A DNA stretch of 64,000 nucleotides, from contig JAKYXN010000024.1 in assembly GCA_022538095.1 (NCBI GenBank), positions 1 to 64,000 on the forward strand, in the 5' to 3' direction. A program made the translations under genes and the position numbers. Origin of the DNA: Puniceicoccaceae bacterium K14. GTDB lineage: Bacteria; Verrucomicrobiota; Verrucomicrobiia; Opitutales; Opitutaceae. The notes below the pieces were generated by a model. It had not been told where the DNA came from. It saw only the letters and a list, made by a program, of their open reading frames with translations, and searched no databases. The first letter of the stretch is position 1; every line of letters begins with the position of its first letter. This document shows positions 8,933 to 17,865 of the stretch, in pieces.

Positions 8933-10684
8933 TTATTCGAATTCTACTCGTTCTACTTTTTGATTGAGGTAATCTTCCTTTATCTTCCCTCGTTGAATCT
9001 TACCACTGGACGTTCTCGGAATAGCTCCCCTTCGAACAAATGCTAAATCAAATACGGGCAACGACATCGCTCTACCAATTCGCGTCTTAATAGCTCGGTC
9101 GAGGCCTTTGAGAGTTTCAGCGTCCGATTCGTTTGTCTCTACAACAAGAACGATTTCTTCGCCTATATTTGGACGGTGCACCGAAAACGCAGCTATACGT
9201 TCTCCGCCGGTTCCCTGGCCCCGAGCTTCTTCAGCCAACCATTCCAATTCATGAGGCATGATATTGTCACCTCGAATTACTAAAATCTCTTTGAAACGTC
9301 CTGCTATATAAAGCTCGCCGTTTGCGGTAAATCCTAAATCACCCGTCCTTAACCACTCGCCATGCTTAGACGCTGCGGTCTCAGCAGCATTTTTATAGTA
9401 TCCTGAAAATACTGCAGGACCTTTCACGAGAATCTCCCCAAGGTCACCTTCCTGCAAGGTTTCTCCATCGTCATTAGCTATCCTCACTTCCGTATCCGGC
9501 ACAGCGATACCACAGCAAACAACTTCTTGATTTTCTAAATGATAGCCCGATTGCTGAGGAGTTAGATGTGTTCGCACACCTGCTCCGTTGCTATCAAAGG
9601 TCACTGCAAGGGTTGCTTCGGCCATCCCATAGCACGGCATGATCTTATCAGGCGTAAAGCCTGTACATTCGACCAAGTTGCAAAAGGCGTCCATAGTTTC
9701 CGGACGGATCATTTCCGAACCGGTCATAGCCACTCCCACTTTGCTAAGGTCGAGTCCAACGAGGTTTTCTTTTTTGATTCGATCTACACAAAATTGGTAC
9801 CCAAAATTTGGACCCGCCATCATCGCTTTTTTTCCACTCAAGGATTCCAGATACTTTATTGGACGAGCCAAGAAAGTAGTCGGATTCATGAGCGAGAGCT
9901 CGATTCCGTTCGCAATCGCTAAGAGTAAGCAACCGATCAACCCCATATCGTGGTGCATCGGAAGCCAAGCTGAATGCAACTCTGCCCACTCATCAGCAGG
10001 AGCGCCATATCGATCGCCGATTCCTTCATTGATGGAAAAGGCATTGTGCGTCGCCATTCGATGACTAATCATCACGGCTCGTGGCATGCCCGTGGATCCA
10101 CTCGTGAACTGTAAGAATGCAAGCTCTTCTGGCTTTGCTTCATGCAAGCGCTCTTCACCTATTTCTTGGCTCTCGATATCAGCAGTCGAGTACGAAATCG
10201 CACCCAACGTATCCCCATAGTCCTTACGCAAGTCGTTTACCATGCGATCACCTGCAATTATCCACTCAGCATCGATGACAGAACGGTATTTTTCCAAGCG
10301 CTCTGCGAAATTGGATGAAGCACTGAGCCCTCCCATTACGGACGCGATCGCAGCAGGATGGGCCCCGATACAAATAGCGCCCAACCACGCATCGATAAAA
10401 TCCCATGCCGTTGGAAGGCACAAAAGAATGCAATCTCCACTTTTTACGCCTAAAGACCTCCAACGGCCAGCTGACTCTTTTACCGCCTGTAAAAGTTCCG
10501 GGTAACTTCTCCGACCGCTGACGCGCCCAGCTCGATCCCGCATTTGGATTCCTTTTTCAGGAAATAGCTCAGCCGTTCGTCTTAGAACTTCTGGGAATGT
10601 TTCTGGAAGGTCAGTAATGACCTTTTTTCTTTCGATACCGAAAATGTGAGCTGGTTTTGATTGAGACAATGTTTCGAGGGTCAC
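8933..10684 (-). CDS. Fatty-acyl-AMP ligase (FAAL-type AMP-dependent synthetase)
   Basis: The 583-residue enzyme has the AMP-binding P-loop-like motif FLQFTSGSTGMPRAV, the FAAL-typical LPMHHDMGLIG, CYGMAEATLAV, and the C-terminal hinge LRTGDLGF with GRFKEILVIRG and the late lysine in TSSGKIQRGK. FAALs activate fatty acids as acyl-adenylates and pass them to an ACP or PKS rather than to CoA. The neighbouring ACP gene fits this. The start is a GTG at 10684; no closer ATG keeps the N-terminal domain intact. The neighbourhood suggests an acyl chain made for an ACP-dependent acyltransferase. Confidence 0.88.
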   Translation of the reverse strand: MTLETLSQSKPAHIFGIERKKVITDLPETFPEVLRRTAELFPEKGIQMRDRAGRVSGRRSYPELLQAVKESAGRWRSLGVKSGDCILLCLPTAWDFIDAWLGAICIGAHPAAIASVMGGLSASSNFAERLEKYRSVIDAEWIIAGDRMVNDLRKDYGDTLGAISYSTADIESQEIGEERLHEAKPEELAFLQFTSGSTGMPRAVMISHRMATHNAFSINEGIGDRYGAPADEWAELHSAWLPMHHDMGLIGCLLLAIANGIELSLMNPTTFLARPIKYLESLSGKKAMMAGPNFGYQFCVDRIKKENLVGLDLSKVGVAMTGSEMIRPETMDAFCNLVECTGFTPDKIMPCYGMAEATLAVTFDSNGAGVRTHLTPQQSGYHLENQEVVCCGIAVPDTEVRIANDDGETLQEGDLGEILVKGPAVFSGYYKNAAETAASKHGEWLRTGDLGFTANGELYIAGRFKEILVIRGDNIMPHELEWLAEEARGQGTGGERIAAFSVHRPNIGEEIVLVVETNESDAETLKGLDRAIKTRIGRAMSLPVFDLAFVRRGAIPRTSSGKIQRGKIKEDYLNQKVERVEFE

Positions 10685-10796
10685 AAGATGCTTTATCGAT
10701 GGAGTGGCAGAAGTTCGTACAGTTTAGGAGAAGACGACAAAACGAAGCATGCCTTGTGGATTCAAGCTCCGATTTCAAGCGAGGGCCACAGTAATT

Positions 10797-11600
10797 CTAC
10801 GAATCGAAACGCTCCAAGTCGTTGCTTCGAATTATGCGTTGAATTTTTTCGATATAGAGAAACCCTTCTTCTGAATAGCGTTCCAACCCCTCTGCGAGGT
10901 CCACTCCAACTAATTGCCCTTCATTCCTCCTGATAGCTCTTCGTATAGCACGCAGACTTCCATAATGTGGATTCGTATTCAAATTTAAGATATAACTATC
11001 AAAGCAACCTTTCGGACTCAAAAACGATTGCACTTCATAAGAACGGCCTGCTGGACGCCTCTTTGGGATCATTCCACAACCAGGCTTATAGCACCATATA
11101 CCATAGAGATTATTGCCTTCGAGGGCAAAACGAGACGTTCCCCAACCGCTCTCTAATGCTGCTTGTGACAATGCCAGCGAAGCAGGGATAATATCAATCC
11201 TAGATAGTAGATCGACAAAGGTATATTCGTCGATTTCATCCTCTTCATCAAATTTGTATGTAGCTTGCAGTGTACGAATCCGCTCAACCGTCTTCTCGGA
11301 CAATTTACCGGATTTATCGTAGGCAGCGGAGAGCTTTTTAACTTCTCTTCGAACTTTCAACGTGTGTTTGTTTGACTCTTCTATAAAAGGAAGAAGGAAG
11401 TCGAAAAACGCGTTTTTTCTCTCCTGAATATCTTTAATCTTACTAAAGTCCGGCATGACTACCGGATCCTCTTCAACGACTGGCCCGCTGCGAAAGACAA
11501 AATAAATTATAACAAGGGATAACGCAAATACCCCAGAGAGCCAAACGACCAGTTGAGCTCGATTTTGCTTATCGGGGTTTTTGTTTCTAAGAAACTTCAT
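10797..11600 (-). CDS. Membrane-anchored glucosaminidase-domain protein (Bax-like)
   Basis: From the ATG at 11600 the protein has 267 residues (a GTG at 11618 would add six). A single N-terminal membrane segment (about 17-40) is followed by a coiled linker and a C-terminal glucosaminidase fold: ALSQAALESGWGTSRFA with the catalytic-type glutamate, GNNLYGIWCYKPGCG, and the PHYGSLRAIRRA helix. Such proteins cleave N-acetylglucosaminyl bonds in peptidoglycan. It resembles E. coli Bax more than FlgJ. It is the first gene of the run leading to the fatty-acyl-AMP ligase (112-base gap), so co-transcription is possible but not certain. Confidence 0.82.
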   Translation of the reverse strand: MKFLRNKNPDKQNRAQLVVWLSGVFALSLVIIYFVFRSGPVVEEDPVVMPDFSKIKDIQERKNAFFDFLLPFIEESNKHTLKVRREVKKLSAAYDKSGKLSEKTVERIRTLQATYKFDEEDEIDEYTFVDLLSRIDIIPASLALSQAALESGWGTSRFALEGNNLYGIWCYKPGCGMIPKRRPAGRSYEVQSFLSPKGCFDSYILNLNTNPHYGSLRAIRRAIRRNEGQLVGVDLAEGLERYSEEGFLYIEKIQRIIRSNDLERFDS

Positions 11601-11660
11601 GTTAAGTTTTCTCGCCACCTCTTGAGAAGTCGAAGTTTCAACTATATAGATAATCTAGAG

Positions 11661-12074
11661 CTATCGTAATTTTAACTGAAGGTGGAGAAATATATCCCCG
11701 TCCATCCAATATTCGATGAAGTTCGCCTGCGTTTTTACCCGATCTGTCCAACCGTTGGCCGCCTTCCCATTATGTGCTGGAGAAACGAGCTCGAGCTCGC
11801 CGTGCCACCATTCCCTATAGTTCTTAAAAAGTTGGTTGGAAATCTTAACCACAATTTCCCGATCTTTAAAATCAGGATTCAGCTGGAGAAGGATATTTCC
11901 CTCTTTGTCTACCTTAACATCTTGCAGAACCTCTTCGTTAAACGTGATCGTCTCGTATGGGCCAAAACTTTTTTGAGAACCTTCAGCTCCGATCGCACTT
12001 CCAGTAAAAGAGAGTAGGCAGAAAAGAGCCGTGACAAACCGGTAACATGAACTGGGTATCTTCATCATACGCAC
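11661..12074 (-). CDS. Hypothetical small secreted protein
   Basis: The 137-residue protein has a signal peptide (about 1-30, ending SAIGAEG) and a short mature beta-rich region with several Trp residues (REWWHGE, NGWTD, EYWMDG). No known family is recognised. Its gene is divergent from the mla operon, with a 139-base shared upstream region, and lies 60 bases upstream of the glucosaminidase gene on the same strand. A cell-envelope role is suggested only by context. Confidence 0.6.
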   Translation of the reverse strand: MRMMKIPSSCYRFVTALFCLLSFTGSAIGAEGSQKSFGPYETITFNEEVLQDVKVDKEGNILLQLNPDFKDREIVVKISNQLFKNYREWWHGELELVSPAHNGKAANGWTDRVKTQANFIEYWMDGDIFLHLQLKLR

Positions 12075-12213
12075 ATTAGGAGATCATTTTGCTTCATGTC
12101 AAAATATTCAATCATGAGATTGATAGGTAAGCTACTGAACTAACCCTTGCCCATTGAATTCGAGACAGAATCAAAAATTAAATAATTTTAAGGAAACCTA
12201 ACCTTGCCTGTAA

Positions 12214-13032
12214 GTGTTTAACCGTACAGCGTTCGGCCATCTTCTTAGGATGATATACAAACTTGGAAACAACGGAATAAAACTCATCAGCGAGCTAGGA
12301 GAGCTAACCCTATTTGCCCTCTCCTCGATTAAATCTTTTTTGCCGCAGAACCATCGACTAGAAAAGATCGTTCGCGCAATTTACGAGATAGGAGTACGCT
12401 GCGTCCCCATCACTCTGATCGTTGGTCTTTTCACTGGATTGGTGCTCGGGCTGCAACTATTCTACGTGCTGACTAAGTTCAGCTCAGAAAGCTTGCTCGG
12501 ACAAGCCGTCGCTTTGTCTATCATATTGGAAATCGGCCCGGTATTCACTGCCATCATGATTGTCGGACAAGCCGGATCTGCCCTCTCCGCTGAGATAGGA
12601 ATACAGCGAAATGCAGAGCAAATCGATGCGTTGAGCACGATGAAAATAAACCCGATCGGCTTCCTTGTTTCTCCACGTGTCCTAGCAGCTCTGATTTGTT
12701 TTCCAATCTTAACAGCCGCTTTTAATATTATAGGGATCTGGGGTGGCTACCTTTCGGGGGTCGCAATGCTGGGCGTTGATAGCGGCGCTTATTGGACACG
12801 GATTTTCGAAAGCGTTAGCGGTCAAAACGTAGCCGATAGTATGCTCAAGGCATTTGTATTTGGCTTCTTGACGACTCTCGTTTGCGCGTTTCAAGGGTAC
12901 TACACTCACATCAAGGCAAGCGTTCCTGGCTCACGTGGCGTTTCCGAAACAACGACTCGAGCAGTCGTGATTTCGTCTATCGTAATCTTAGCAGCCGATT
13001 TCGTTCTAACTTCTTTCCTACTCGTAAGATGA
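12214..13032 (+). CDS. mlaE: MlaE-type ABC lipid transporter permease
   Basis: The 272-residue polytopic permease shows the conserved MlaE segment LEIGPVFTAIMIVGQAGSALSAEIG and the following QIDAL motif. MlaE is the inner-membrane component of the MlaFEDB system, which moves phospholipids between the inner and outer membrane and maintains outer-membrane asymmetry. The start is a GTG at 12214; an ATG at 12250 is possible but would remove part of the first helix. The stop overlaps the mlaF start (ATGA at 13029-13032), showing translational coupling. Confidence 0.93.
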   Translation: MFNRTAFGHLLRMIYKLGNNGIKLISELGELTLFALSSIKSFLPQNHRLEKIVRAIYEIGVRCVPITLIVGLFTGLVLGLQLFYVLTKFSSESLLGQAVALSIILEIGPVFTAIMIVGQAGSALSAEIGIQRNAEQIDALSTMKINPIGFLVSPRVLAALICFPILTAAFNIIGIWGGYLSGVAMLGVDSGAYWTRIFESVSGQNVADSMLKAFVFGFLTTLVCAFQGYYTHIKASVPGSRGVSETTTRAVVISSIVILAADFVLTSFLLVR

Positions 13033-13751
13033 GCATCAACAAGATTTTGCAGGTCAGGGGCATGAGCAAACGCTTTGGCGATTTGGTAGTCTTAGACAAT
13101 ATCGACATTGATATCCCGATTGGCAGTCACACGACCGTGATTGGGAAAAGCGGTATCGGGAAGTCAGTCTTATTAAAATGCATGGCTGGCTTGCTTGAGC
13201 CCGACGCGGGGATCGTCGAAATTGACGGAAAAAAGGGCTCCTTCCCGCATTGCAGCTACATGTTTCAGCAGAATGCTCTTTTCGACTCCTTTAATGTATT
13301 CGAAAACATCGCGCTCCCCCTTCGCGAAACACAGACGCTGAAACGAGAGGAAATCCGCGAGAAAGTTGAGCAGATCATCGAAAAACTCGACTTGAATTCC
13401 GCGACCTACAAATACCCTGCAGAAATCTCAGGTGGTATGAAAAAGCGGGTGGCGCTCGCTCGAGCACTGATCACAAACCCTGAGATCATCTTGTTCGACG
13501 AACCAACAACCGGCTTGGACCCGCTTCGCAAATACGGAGTATTCGATATGATCAGCACGTATCGGAAAAAATTTGGCTTCACCGTCCTGATGGTAAGCCA
13601 CGATGTTCCTGAAGTGTTTGAAATCACCGATCAAATTGCTTGGCTAGAGGGTGGAAAAATCGCTTTCTGGGGAACGCCCGATGAGCTCTATGCCGATACC
13701 CCAGCTCCACTAAAACCCTTTCTTAATCCAAAACTCGAAACTTCTCTTTAA
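13029..13751 (+). CDS. mlaF: MlaF-type ABC transporter ATPase
   Basis: The 240-residue ATPase starts at the ATG overlapping the mlaE stop. A longer reading frame from 12882 runs through mlaE and is not the real start. It has a Walker A (GKSGIGKSV), Q-loop (MFQQNAL), ABC signature (SGGMKKRVALARA), Walker B (ILFDEPTTGLD) and H-loop (MVSHD). It powers retrograde or anterograde lipid transfer with MlaE and MlaD. No MlaB-like STAS partner gene is present in the operon. Confidence 0.94.
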   Translation: MSINKILQVRGMSKRFGDLVVLDNIDIDIPIGSHTTVIGKSGIGKSVLLKCMAGLLEPDAGIVEIDGKKGSFPHCSYMFQQNALFDSFNVFENIALPLRETQTLKREEIREKVEQIIEKLDLNSATYKYPAEISGGMKKRVALARALITNPEIILFDEPTTGLDPLRKYGVFDMISTYRKKFGFTVLMVSHDVPEVFEITDQIAWLEGGKIAFWGTPDELYADTPAPLKPFLNPKLETSL

Positions 13752-13763
13752 TCGTCAGTCTTT

Positions 13764-14228
13764 ATGAACAGTAAGAAAATCGAATTCACGGTCGGACTCT
13801 TCGTCTTAGCTGGTCTTCTCTGTATTCTCTATTTGGCCGTCTCTATAGGCGGCAGCCGCTTCTTCGGTGGAGACGCTCGAGTTATTGAGGCTCGATTCAG
13901 TAATATTGGCGGTCTCAACCCTGGCAGCAATGTGATGATAGCAGGAGTAAAGATAGGATCCGTTCAATCGATTTCTCTCGATGAGCAATCACTCGTCGCT
14001 GTGGTGCAGATGAAATTGGATTCTACCAACATTGAAGTCTACGACGACGCAATCGCCTCGATTCGAACGAATGGATTGATTGGAGACAAATACATCGCAT
14101 TTGACCCAGGTGCCTCAGGAATTGAGCTCGAAGAAGACGAGCCAATCGTCGATACGGAATCTGCTCTCGACATTGAAAGCCTTATCAGCCGCTTCGCCTT
14201 TGGTGATATAGGTGGTGGCGAAGAATAA
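13764..14228 (+). CDS. mlaD: MlaD-type MCE-domain protein
   Basis: The 154-residue protein has an N-terminal membrane anchor (about 7-29, VGLFVLAGLLCILYLAV) followed by a single MCE domain (about 40-115: FSNIGGLNPGSNVMIAGVKIG, then IRTNGLIGDKYI). MlaD forms a hexameric ring in the periplasm that holds lipids next to the MlaFE transporter. Length and single-domain layout are normal. It follows mlaF by 12 bases. Confidence 0.93.
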   Translation: MNSKKIEFTVGLFVLAGLLCILYLAVSIGGSRFFGGDARVIEARFSNIGGLNPGSNVMIAGVKIGSVQSISLDEQSLVAVVQMKLDSTNIEVYDDAIASIRTNGLIGDKYIAFDPGASGIELEEDEPIVDTESALDIESLISRFAFGDIGGGEE

Positions 14229-14279
14229 ACAAACTTCATGCAAGTATAGCGGTCGTACGTTAATCTCAGTTAAGAAATT

Positions 14280-14891
14280 ATGAATAAGTCACTCCTCCTT
14301 AAAACCCTTGCTTTAATCGCTACTCTTTTCTGCGCAACTGCTTACACAATTGCTGAAGAAAAACCTGAAATCAAATTTCAAAATACGATTCTCGAATTGG
14401 TCGATGTTTTGTCGGATAACAATCCGGATCTTTCATTTGCAGATAAACAGCAAAATGTAATAGAGCTTTTCAAAAGCAGAAACTTCGAATTCGACACCAT
14501 CATTCGCAGAACCTTAGGCCGAAACTGGACCACTTTGACAGATGAGCAGAAGGAGCAGACCAAGCAATTGATCACGACTATGTTGCTTTTGGCTTACTCT
14601 CGCGAATTTCAAGACGGCGAAAAGCCTGAAATGAAGTTTGGAGAAGCCACTTTCTTAAATCCTAAGCAAACGAAGCTCGAGCTTCCTTCAGCTGTGAAAG
14701 TCCGTGGCTCGACCGTTACCCTATCTTATCGTTTGGTAAATTTAAAGGCAGCTGGATGGCAGGTTTACGATATTCTTGTCGAAGGCGTTAGTATGGTAAG
14801 CAACTACCGCAAACAATTCGATGACCACTTCAATTCCAGAAAGTCCGCAGACGAATTAATCGAACTACTCAAAGGAAAACTTGCTGACTAA
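14280..14891 (+). CDS. mlaC: MlaC-type periplasmic phospholipid-binding protein
   Basis: The 203-residue protein has a signal peptide (about 1-25, ending YTIAEE) and an MlaC (toluene-tolerance Ttg2) domain, seen in the FDTIIRRTLGRNW and VSMVSNYRKQFDDHF segments. The Tyr-Arg-x-x-Phe end is typical of the family. It shuttles lipid across the periplasm between MlaA at the outer membrane and MlaFED at the inner membrane. It sits between mlaD (51 bases) and mlaA (about 4 bases). Confidence 0.9.
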   Translation: MNKSLLLKTLALIATLFCATAYTIAEEKPEIKFQNTILELVDVLSDNNPDLSFADKQQNVIELFKSRNFEFDTIIRRTLGRNWTTLTDEQKEQTKQLITTMLLLAYSREFQDGEKPEMKFGEATFLNPKQTKLELPSAVKVRGSTVTLSYRLVNLKAAGWQVYDILVEGVSMVSNYRKQFDDHFNSRKSADELIELLKGKLAD

Positions 14892-14895
14892 TCAA

Positions 14896-15642
14896 ATGAT
14901 GAAATCTCTATTTGTTAAAACTACTTTTATTGCAGCCTTCGGGTTAGCATCGATTTCATCGGCTCAAGAAGTCGATGACGACGAAGATTTCTTCAATGAG
15001 GATTTAGAGGAATCAACAAGTGGTGCCAATGTGGCAGATCCATTCGAAAAAGTTAATCGAGGAATTTTTGCCTTTAACGATTTCGTTTACCTTAAACTAT
15101 TCAAGCCGGTTGCAAAAACTTATAGCAATGTAATGCCGGATCCCGCTGAAAAAGGGATCGGGAATTTTTTTAAAAACATAAAGTATCCGGTTCGTTTAAC
15201 AGGAAACGTTTTGCAACTCAAACTAGGACAAGCCAGTAAGGAAACCGGTAGCTTTTTAATAGACACAACTGTTGGCCTGGCTGGATTTATTGATGTCTCG
15301 GGAACAATTCCGGAGCTTGAAACCACCGAGGAAGATATCGGTCAGGCGTTAGCAAGCTGGGGAATTGGCAATGGCTTTTATTTCGTAATGCCCTTCATGG
15401 GACCAACCACGCTACGCGACTTTGTTGGCGGGCGGGCAGATAGTTACGTGGACCCACTAAGCGAGCCTTGGAGCCCAATCGAAAAGTGGGAAACTCGAGC
15501 TGTAGGTAACACAGTAGAGCTCATAAACAACTCGCCTCAGTTGATAGACATTTACGAACGAGTTAAAGAATCCGCCATCGACCCGTACGAAGCCTTTAAG
15601 GACGGCTATCTTCAAATTCGAACCAAGCAAATTGAAGAATAG
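14896..15642 (+). CDS. mlaA: MlaA/VacJ family protein without lipobox
   Basis: The protein (248 residues from the ATG at 14896; a TTG at 14881 is less likely) has the VacJ core: DPFEKVNRGIFAFND, the NFFKNIKYPVRL helix, DTTVGLAGFIDVS, the GNGFYFVMPFMGPTTLRD motif and YVDPLSEP. MlaA normally is an outer-membrane lipoprotein that removes mislocalised phospholipid from the outer leaflet. Here the N-terminus looks like an ordinary signal peptide (ending ISSAQE), and no cysteine is present anywhere in the protein, so lipid anchoring is not possible. Gene order with mlaE-F-D-C supports the function. Confidence 0.9.
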   Translation: MMKSLFVKTTFIAAFGLASISSAQEVDDDEDFFNEDLEESTSGANVADPFEKVNRGIFAFNDFVYLKLFKPVAKTYSNVMPDPAEKGIGNFFKNIKYPVRLTGNVLQLKLGQASKETGSFLIDTTVGLAGFIDVSGTIPELETTEEDIGQALASWGIGNGFYFVMPFMGPTTLRDFVGGRADSYVDPLSEPWSPIEKWETRAVGNTVELINNSPQLIDIYERVKESAIDPYEAFKDGYLQIRTKQIEE

Positions 15643-15660
15643 CCTAATCGAAAATTCAAC

Positions 15661-15700
15661 AAAAACGGCCACATCTCTTAATTGAGATGCGGCCGTTTTC
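15661..15700. terminator. Bidirectional intrinsic terminator between mlaA and the phosphosugar mutase
   Basis: A long inverted repeat (AAAACGGCC ... GGCCGTTTT with an inner CATCTC/GAGATG stem) has an A-run on the left and a T-run on the right. It can therefore terminate both the rightward mla operon and the leftward mutase gene. It lies 19 bases after the mlaA stop. Confidence 0.9.
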
Positions 15701-15719
15701 TATATAAACCTTATGCTTC

Positions 15720-17684
15720 TTAGCTATTAGCCCGTTGGTCAGCGTCTGCGAGGACCTCTTCTTTGAGTGCCTTCAACGCTTCGTTTGTCTTCGCTTTCAC
15801 GGTATCGAGTTCGCCAGCGCTTTCAACGTCTTCGCAGCCAAACAAGTAGAACTTGATTTTAGGCTCAGTTCCGCTACCTCGAACCGCATAACGGTATCCG
15901 TTTTCCAACTCCAAGAAATACAGATCTTGGCTTGGAATCTTCTTACCGTCTGCATCAAAGACCTCTTCACGTCCAAAGTCAGTGAACTTGAGGACCTTCG
16001 ATCCCAAGAATTCGCTAGGTGGATTCGAACGGTAGGTTTCGAGGATTCGAGCGATTTTTGCTGCACCCGCTGCGCCTTCGTAAACAAGCTGTCCAAGTCC
16101 TTCTAGGAAGAAACCATTCTCCAAGTAAATTTCGTCCAAATATTCAGGAACTGTCTTCCCTTGGGCCTTCAAGCTAGCGGCCAATTCACAGAAAATTGCA
16201 CTTGCCGCATTCGCATCCTTGTCGCGCACAGAGTCTGTTGGAAGGTACCCATAACTCTCTTCTCCCCCAAAGACATAGTAGGTGCTGTGCTTTTGAAGCA
16301 GCACGCTGCGCTCGCGCTGAGAAAGGCTATCATAGTCGAGCTCTTCGCCAGTCTCTGCCTTGTGAGCCGCTTTGGCTTGATCTTCATACGCTTTGAGTTT
16401 TTCCGCGATCCACTTGAAACCGGTGAGCGTATTTATCACCTTGATACCATGATTTTTTCCAATCGCATCTTGCAATGGCGAAGTAACGAACGTTTTGATC
16501 AAAACGATATTCGAACCGCCATTTTCCGGAATCCAGCCCAGTTCCTTGAGCTTTTTGATACGATAGTCAGCTAGCAATGCTCCGATCTGGTTGCCCGTGA
16601 TCAACTGCATATTGCCGTCTGTATCGCGCACAGAAACTCCCATGCGGTCCGCATCGGGATCGGTGCCCATCAAAATATCCGCTCCTTCCTTAATCGCAAG
16701 ATCTGTTGCCAACTGAAGGGCTTCTGCATTTTCAGGGTTGGGCGATTTCACAGTAGAAAAGTTAGAGTCTTTCTGCATTTGCTCCTCAACTGTTAGAGGA
16801 GTGAAACCGAGCCTTTTAAACGCTGGCAAACTGATGATCGCTCCAGTCCCGTGGATTGGAGTGAAAACAGCTTTAAGGTCTGCTTTCGAAAACGCGTCAC
16901 GGTCGATAACTGTTTCAACGACGGCATCTGTGTAAACTTCGTCGAGCTTAGAATCGAGGATGTTAACCTTTGAAAGGTCTGGTTTAAGGAATGGCGAAAC
17001 GTCTTCCAACGAAACGTTGTCCACTTCAGAGATGATTCCCGTGTCACTTGGCGGCACTACTTGTCCCCCATCGGCAAAGTAAACTTTGTAACCATTGTAC
17101 TGTGGCGGGTTGTGACTGGCTGTAATTACGATTCCGCAGGTAGCTCCTACTTCACGAACCGTGAAACTCAGTTGCGGTGTTGAGCGTGGCCCGTCAAAGA
17201 TAAAAGCTTCACCCCCGAGCTTTGACCATGTCGATGCTGCGAGTTCGCAGAAAAACTGAGAGAAATGTCGAACGTCGTAAGCGATTACTAGCTTCGGAGC
17301 GGATTCAATTCCGTTTTCCTTGTGATAGGCAGCAGCATAACGATAGAGACCGCAGGTCGCTCTAGCCAAAGTATATTCGTTGAGCATATTACTGCCAACT
17401 CCAGGGAAGCTCGGAGACTTTGGGTCATCGCCTTTCTCTGTTTTTGTAGAGAGCAGTCCGATTGTGCGCCCTCGCATACCACCTGTTCCAAAAGCGATCT
17501 GCTGGAAAAAACGGTTGTTCAGCTCGTCAGCCTCGTTATTCTCAATCAGCTCCCTGAGACTATTGATTGAGGATTCGCTCAGGAATTTTCCCGAGAGCCA
17601 GGTTTTGAGATTTGCTACCGTAGCTTCAAGCAATTCTCCCTTTTCAGCCAGTGTTTCGACTTTCGCTATTAATTCTGGATTCAT
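15720..17684 (-). CDS. Phospho-sugar mutase (alpha-phosphoglucomutase/phosphomannomutase family)
   Basis: The 654-residue enzyme of the alpha-D-phosphohexomutase family interconverts hexose-1- and hexose-6-phosphates. It shows the phosphoserine loop TASHNPPQYNGYKVY, the Mg-binding GTDPDADRMG, the sugar-specificity GGEESYGYL loop and the phosphate-binding VRGSGTEPKIKFY near the C-terminus. It is longer than the about 460-residue prokaryotic PMM/PGM class and matches the roughly 570-650-residue PgcA-like class, with an extra N-terminal region that includes RGRTIG. It is a single gene with the terminator at 15661-15700. Glucose-1-phosphate supply for polysaccharide synthesis is a likely use. Confidence 0.9.
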   Translation of the reverse strand: MNPELIAKVETLAEKGELLEATVANLKTWLSGKFLSESSINSLRELIENNEADELNNRFFQQIAFGTGGMRGRTIGLLSTKTEKGDDPKSPSFPGVGSNMLNEYTLARATCGLYRYAAAYHKENGIESAPKLVIAYDVRHFSQFFCELAASTWSKLGGEAFIFDGPRSTPQLSFTVREVGATCGIVITASHNPPQYNGYKVYFADGGQVVPPSDTGIISEVDNVSLEDVSPFLKPDLSKVNILDSKLDEVYTDAVVETVIDRDAFSKADLKAVFTPIHGTGAIISLPAFKRLGFTPLTVEEQMQKDSNFSTVKSPNPENAEALQLATDLAIKEGADILMGTDPDADRMGVSVRDTDGNMQLITGNQIGALLADYRIKKLKELGWIPENGGSNIVLIKTFVTSPLQDAIGKNHGIKVINTLTGFKWIAEKLKAYEDQAKAAHKAETGEELDYDSLSQRERSVLLQKHSTYYVFGGEESYGYLPTDSVRDKDANAASAIFCELAASLKAQGKTVPEYLDEIYLENGFFLEGLGQLVYEGAAGAAKIARILETYRSNPPSEFLGSKVLKFTDFGREEVFDADGKKIPSQDLYFLELENGYRYAVRGSGTEPKIKFYLFGCEDVESAGELDTVKAKTNEALKALKEEVLADADQRANS

Positions 17685-17865
17685 CGCCCTCCCTTGATGG
17701 GCAGTTTTCTGCGAGAATCAAATTCTTTCGTGAGTCTCGGTGCCTCTTTTACGAATTCGTTTCGAACAAATTACCCTATAAATAATAACTTTTATAAATT
17801 GCCAAATGTAAATAAGCGATATACCGGCTAGAACATATTTAACCCAAAGCGTATCAAGATCTAAT

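Noticed and set aside
12882-13028. N-terminal extension of the MlaF ATPase
   Set aside because: It lies fully inside mlaE in another frame; the ATG overlapping the mlaE stop gives the standard length.
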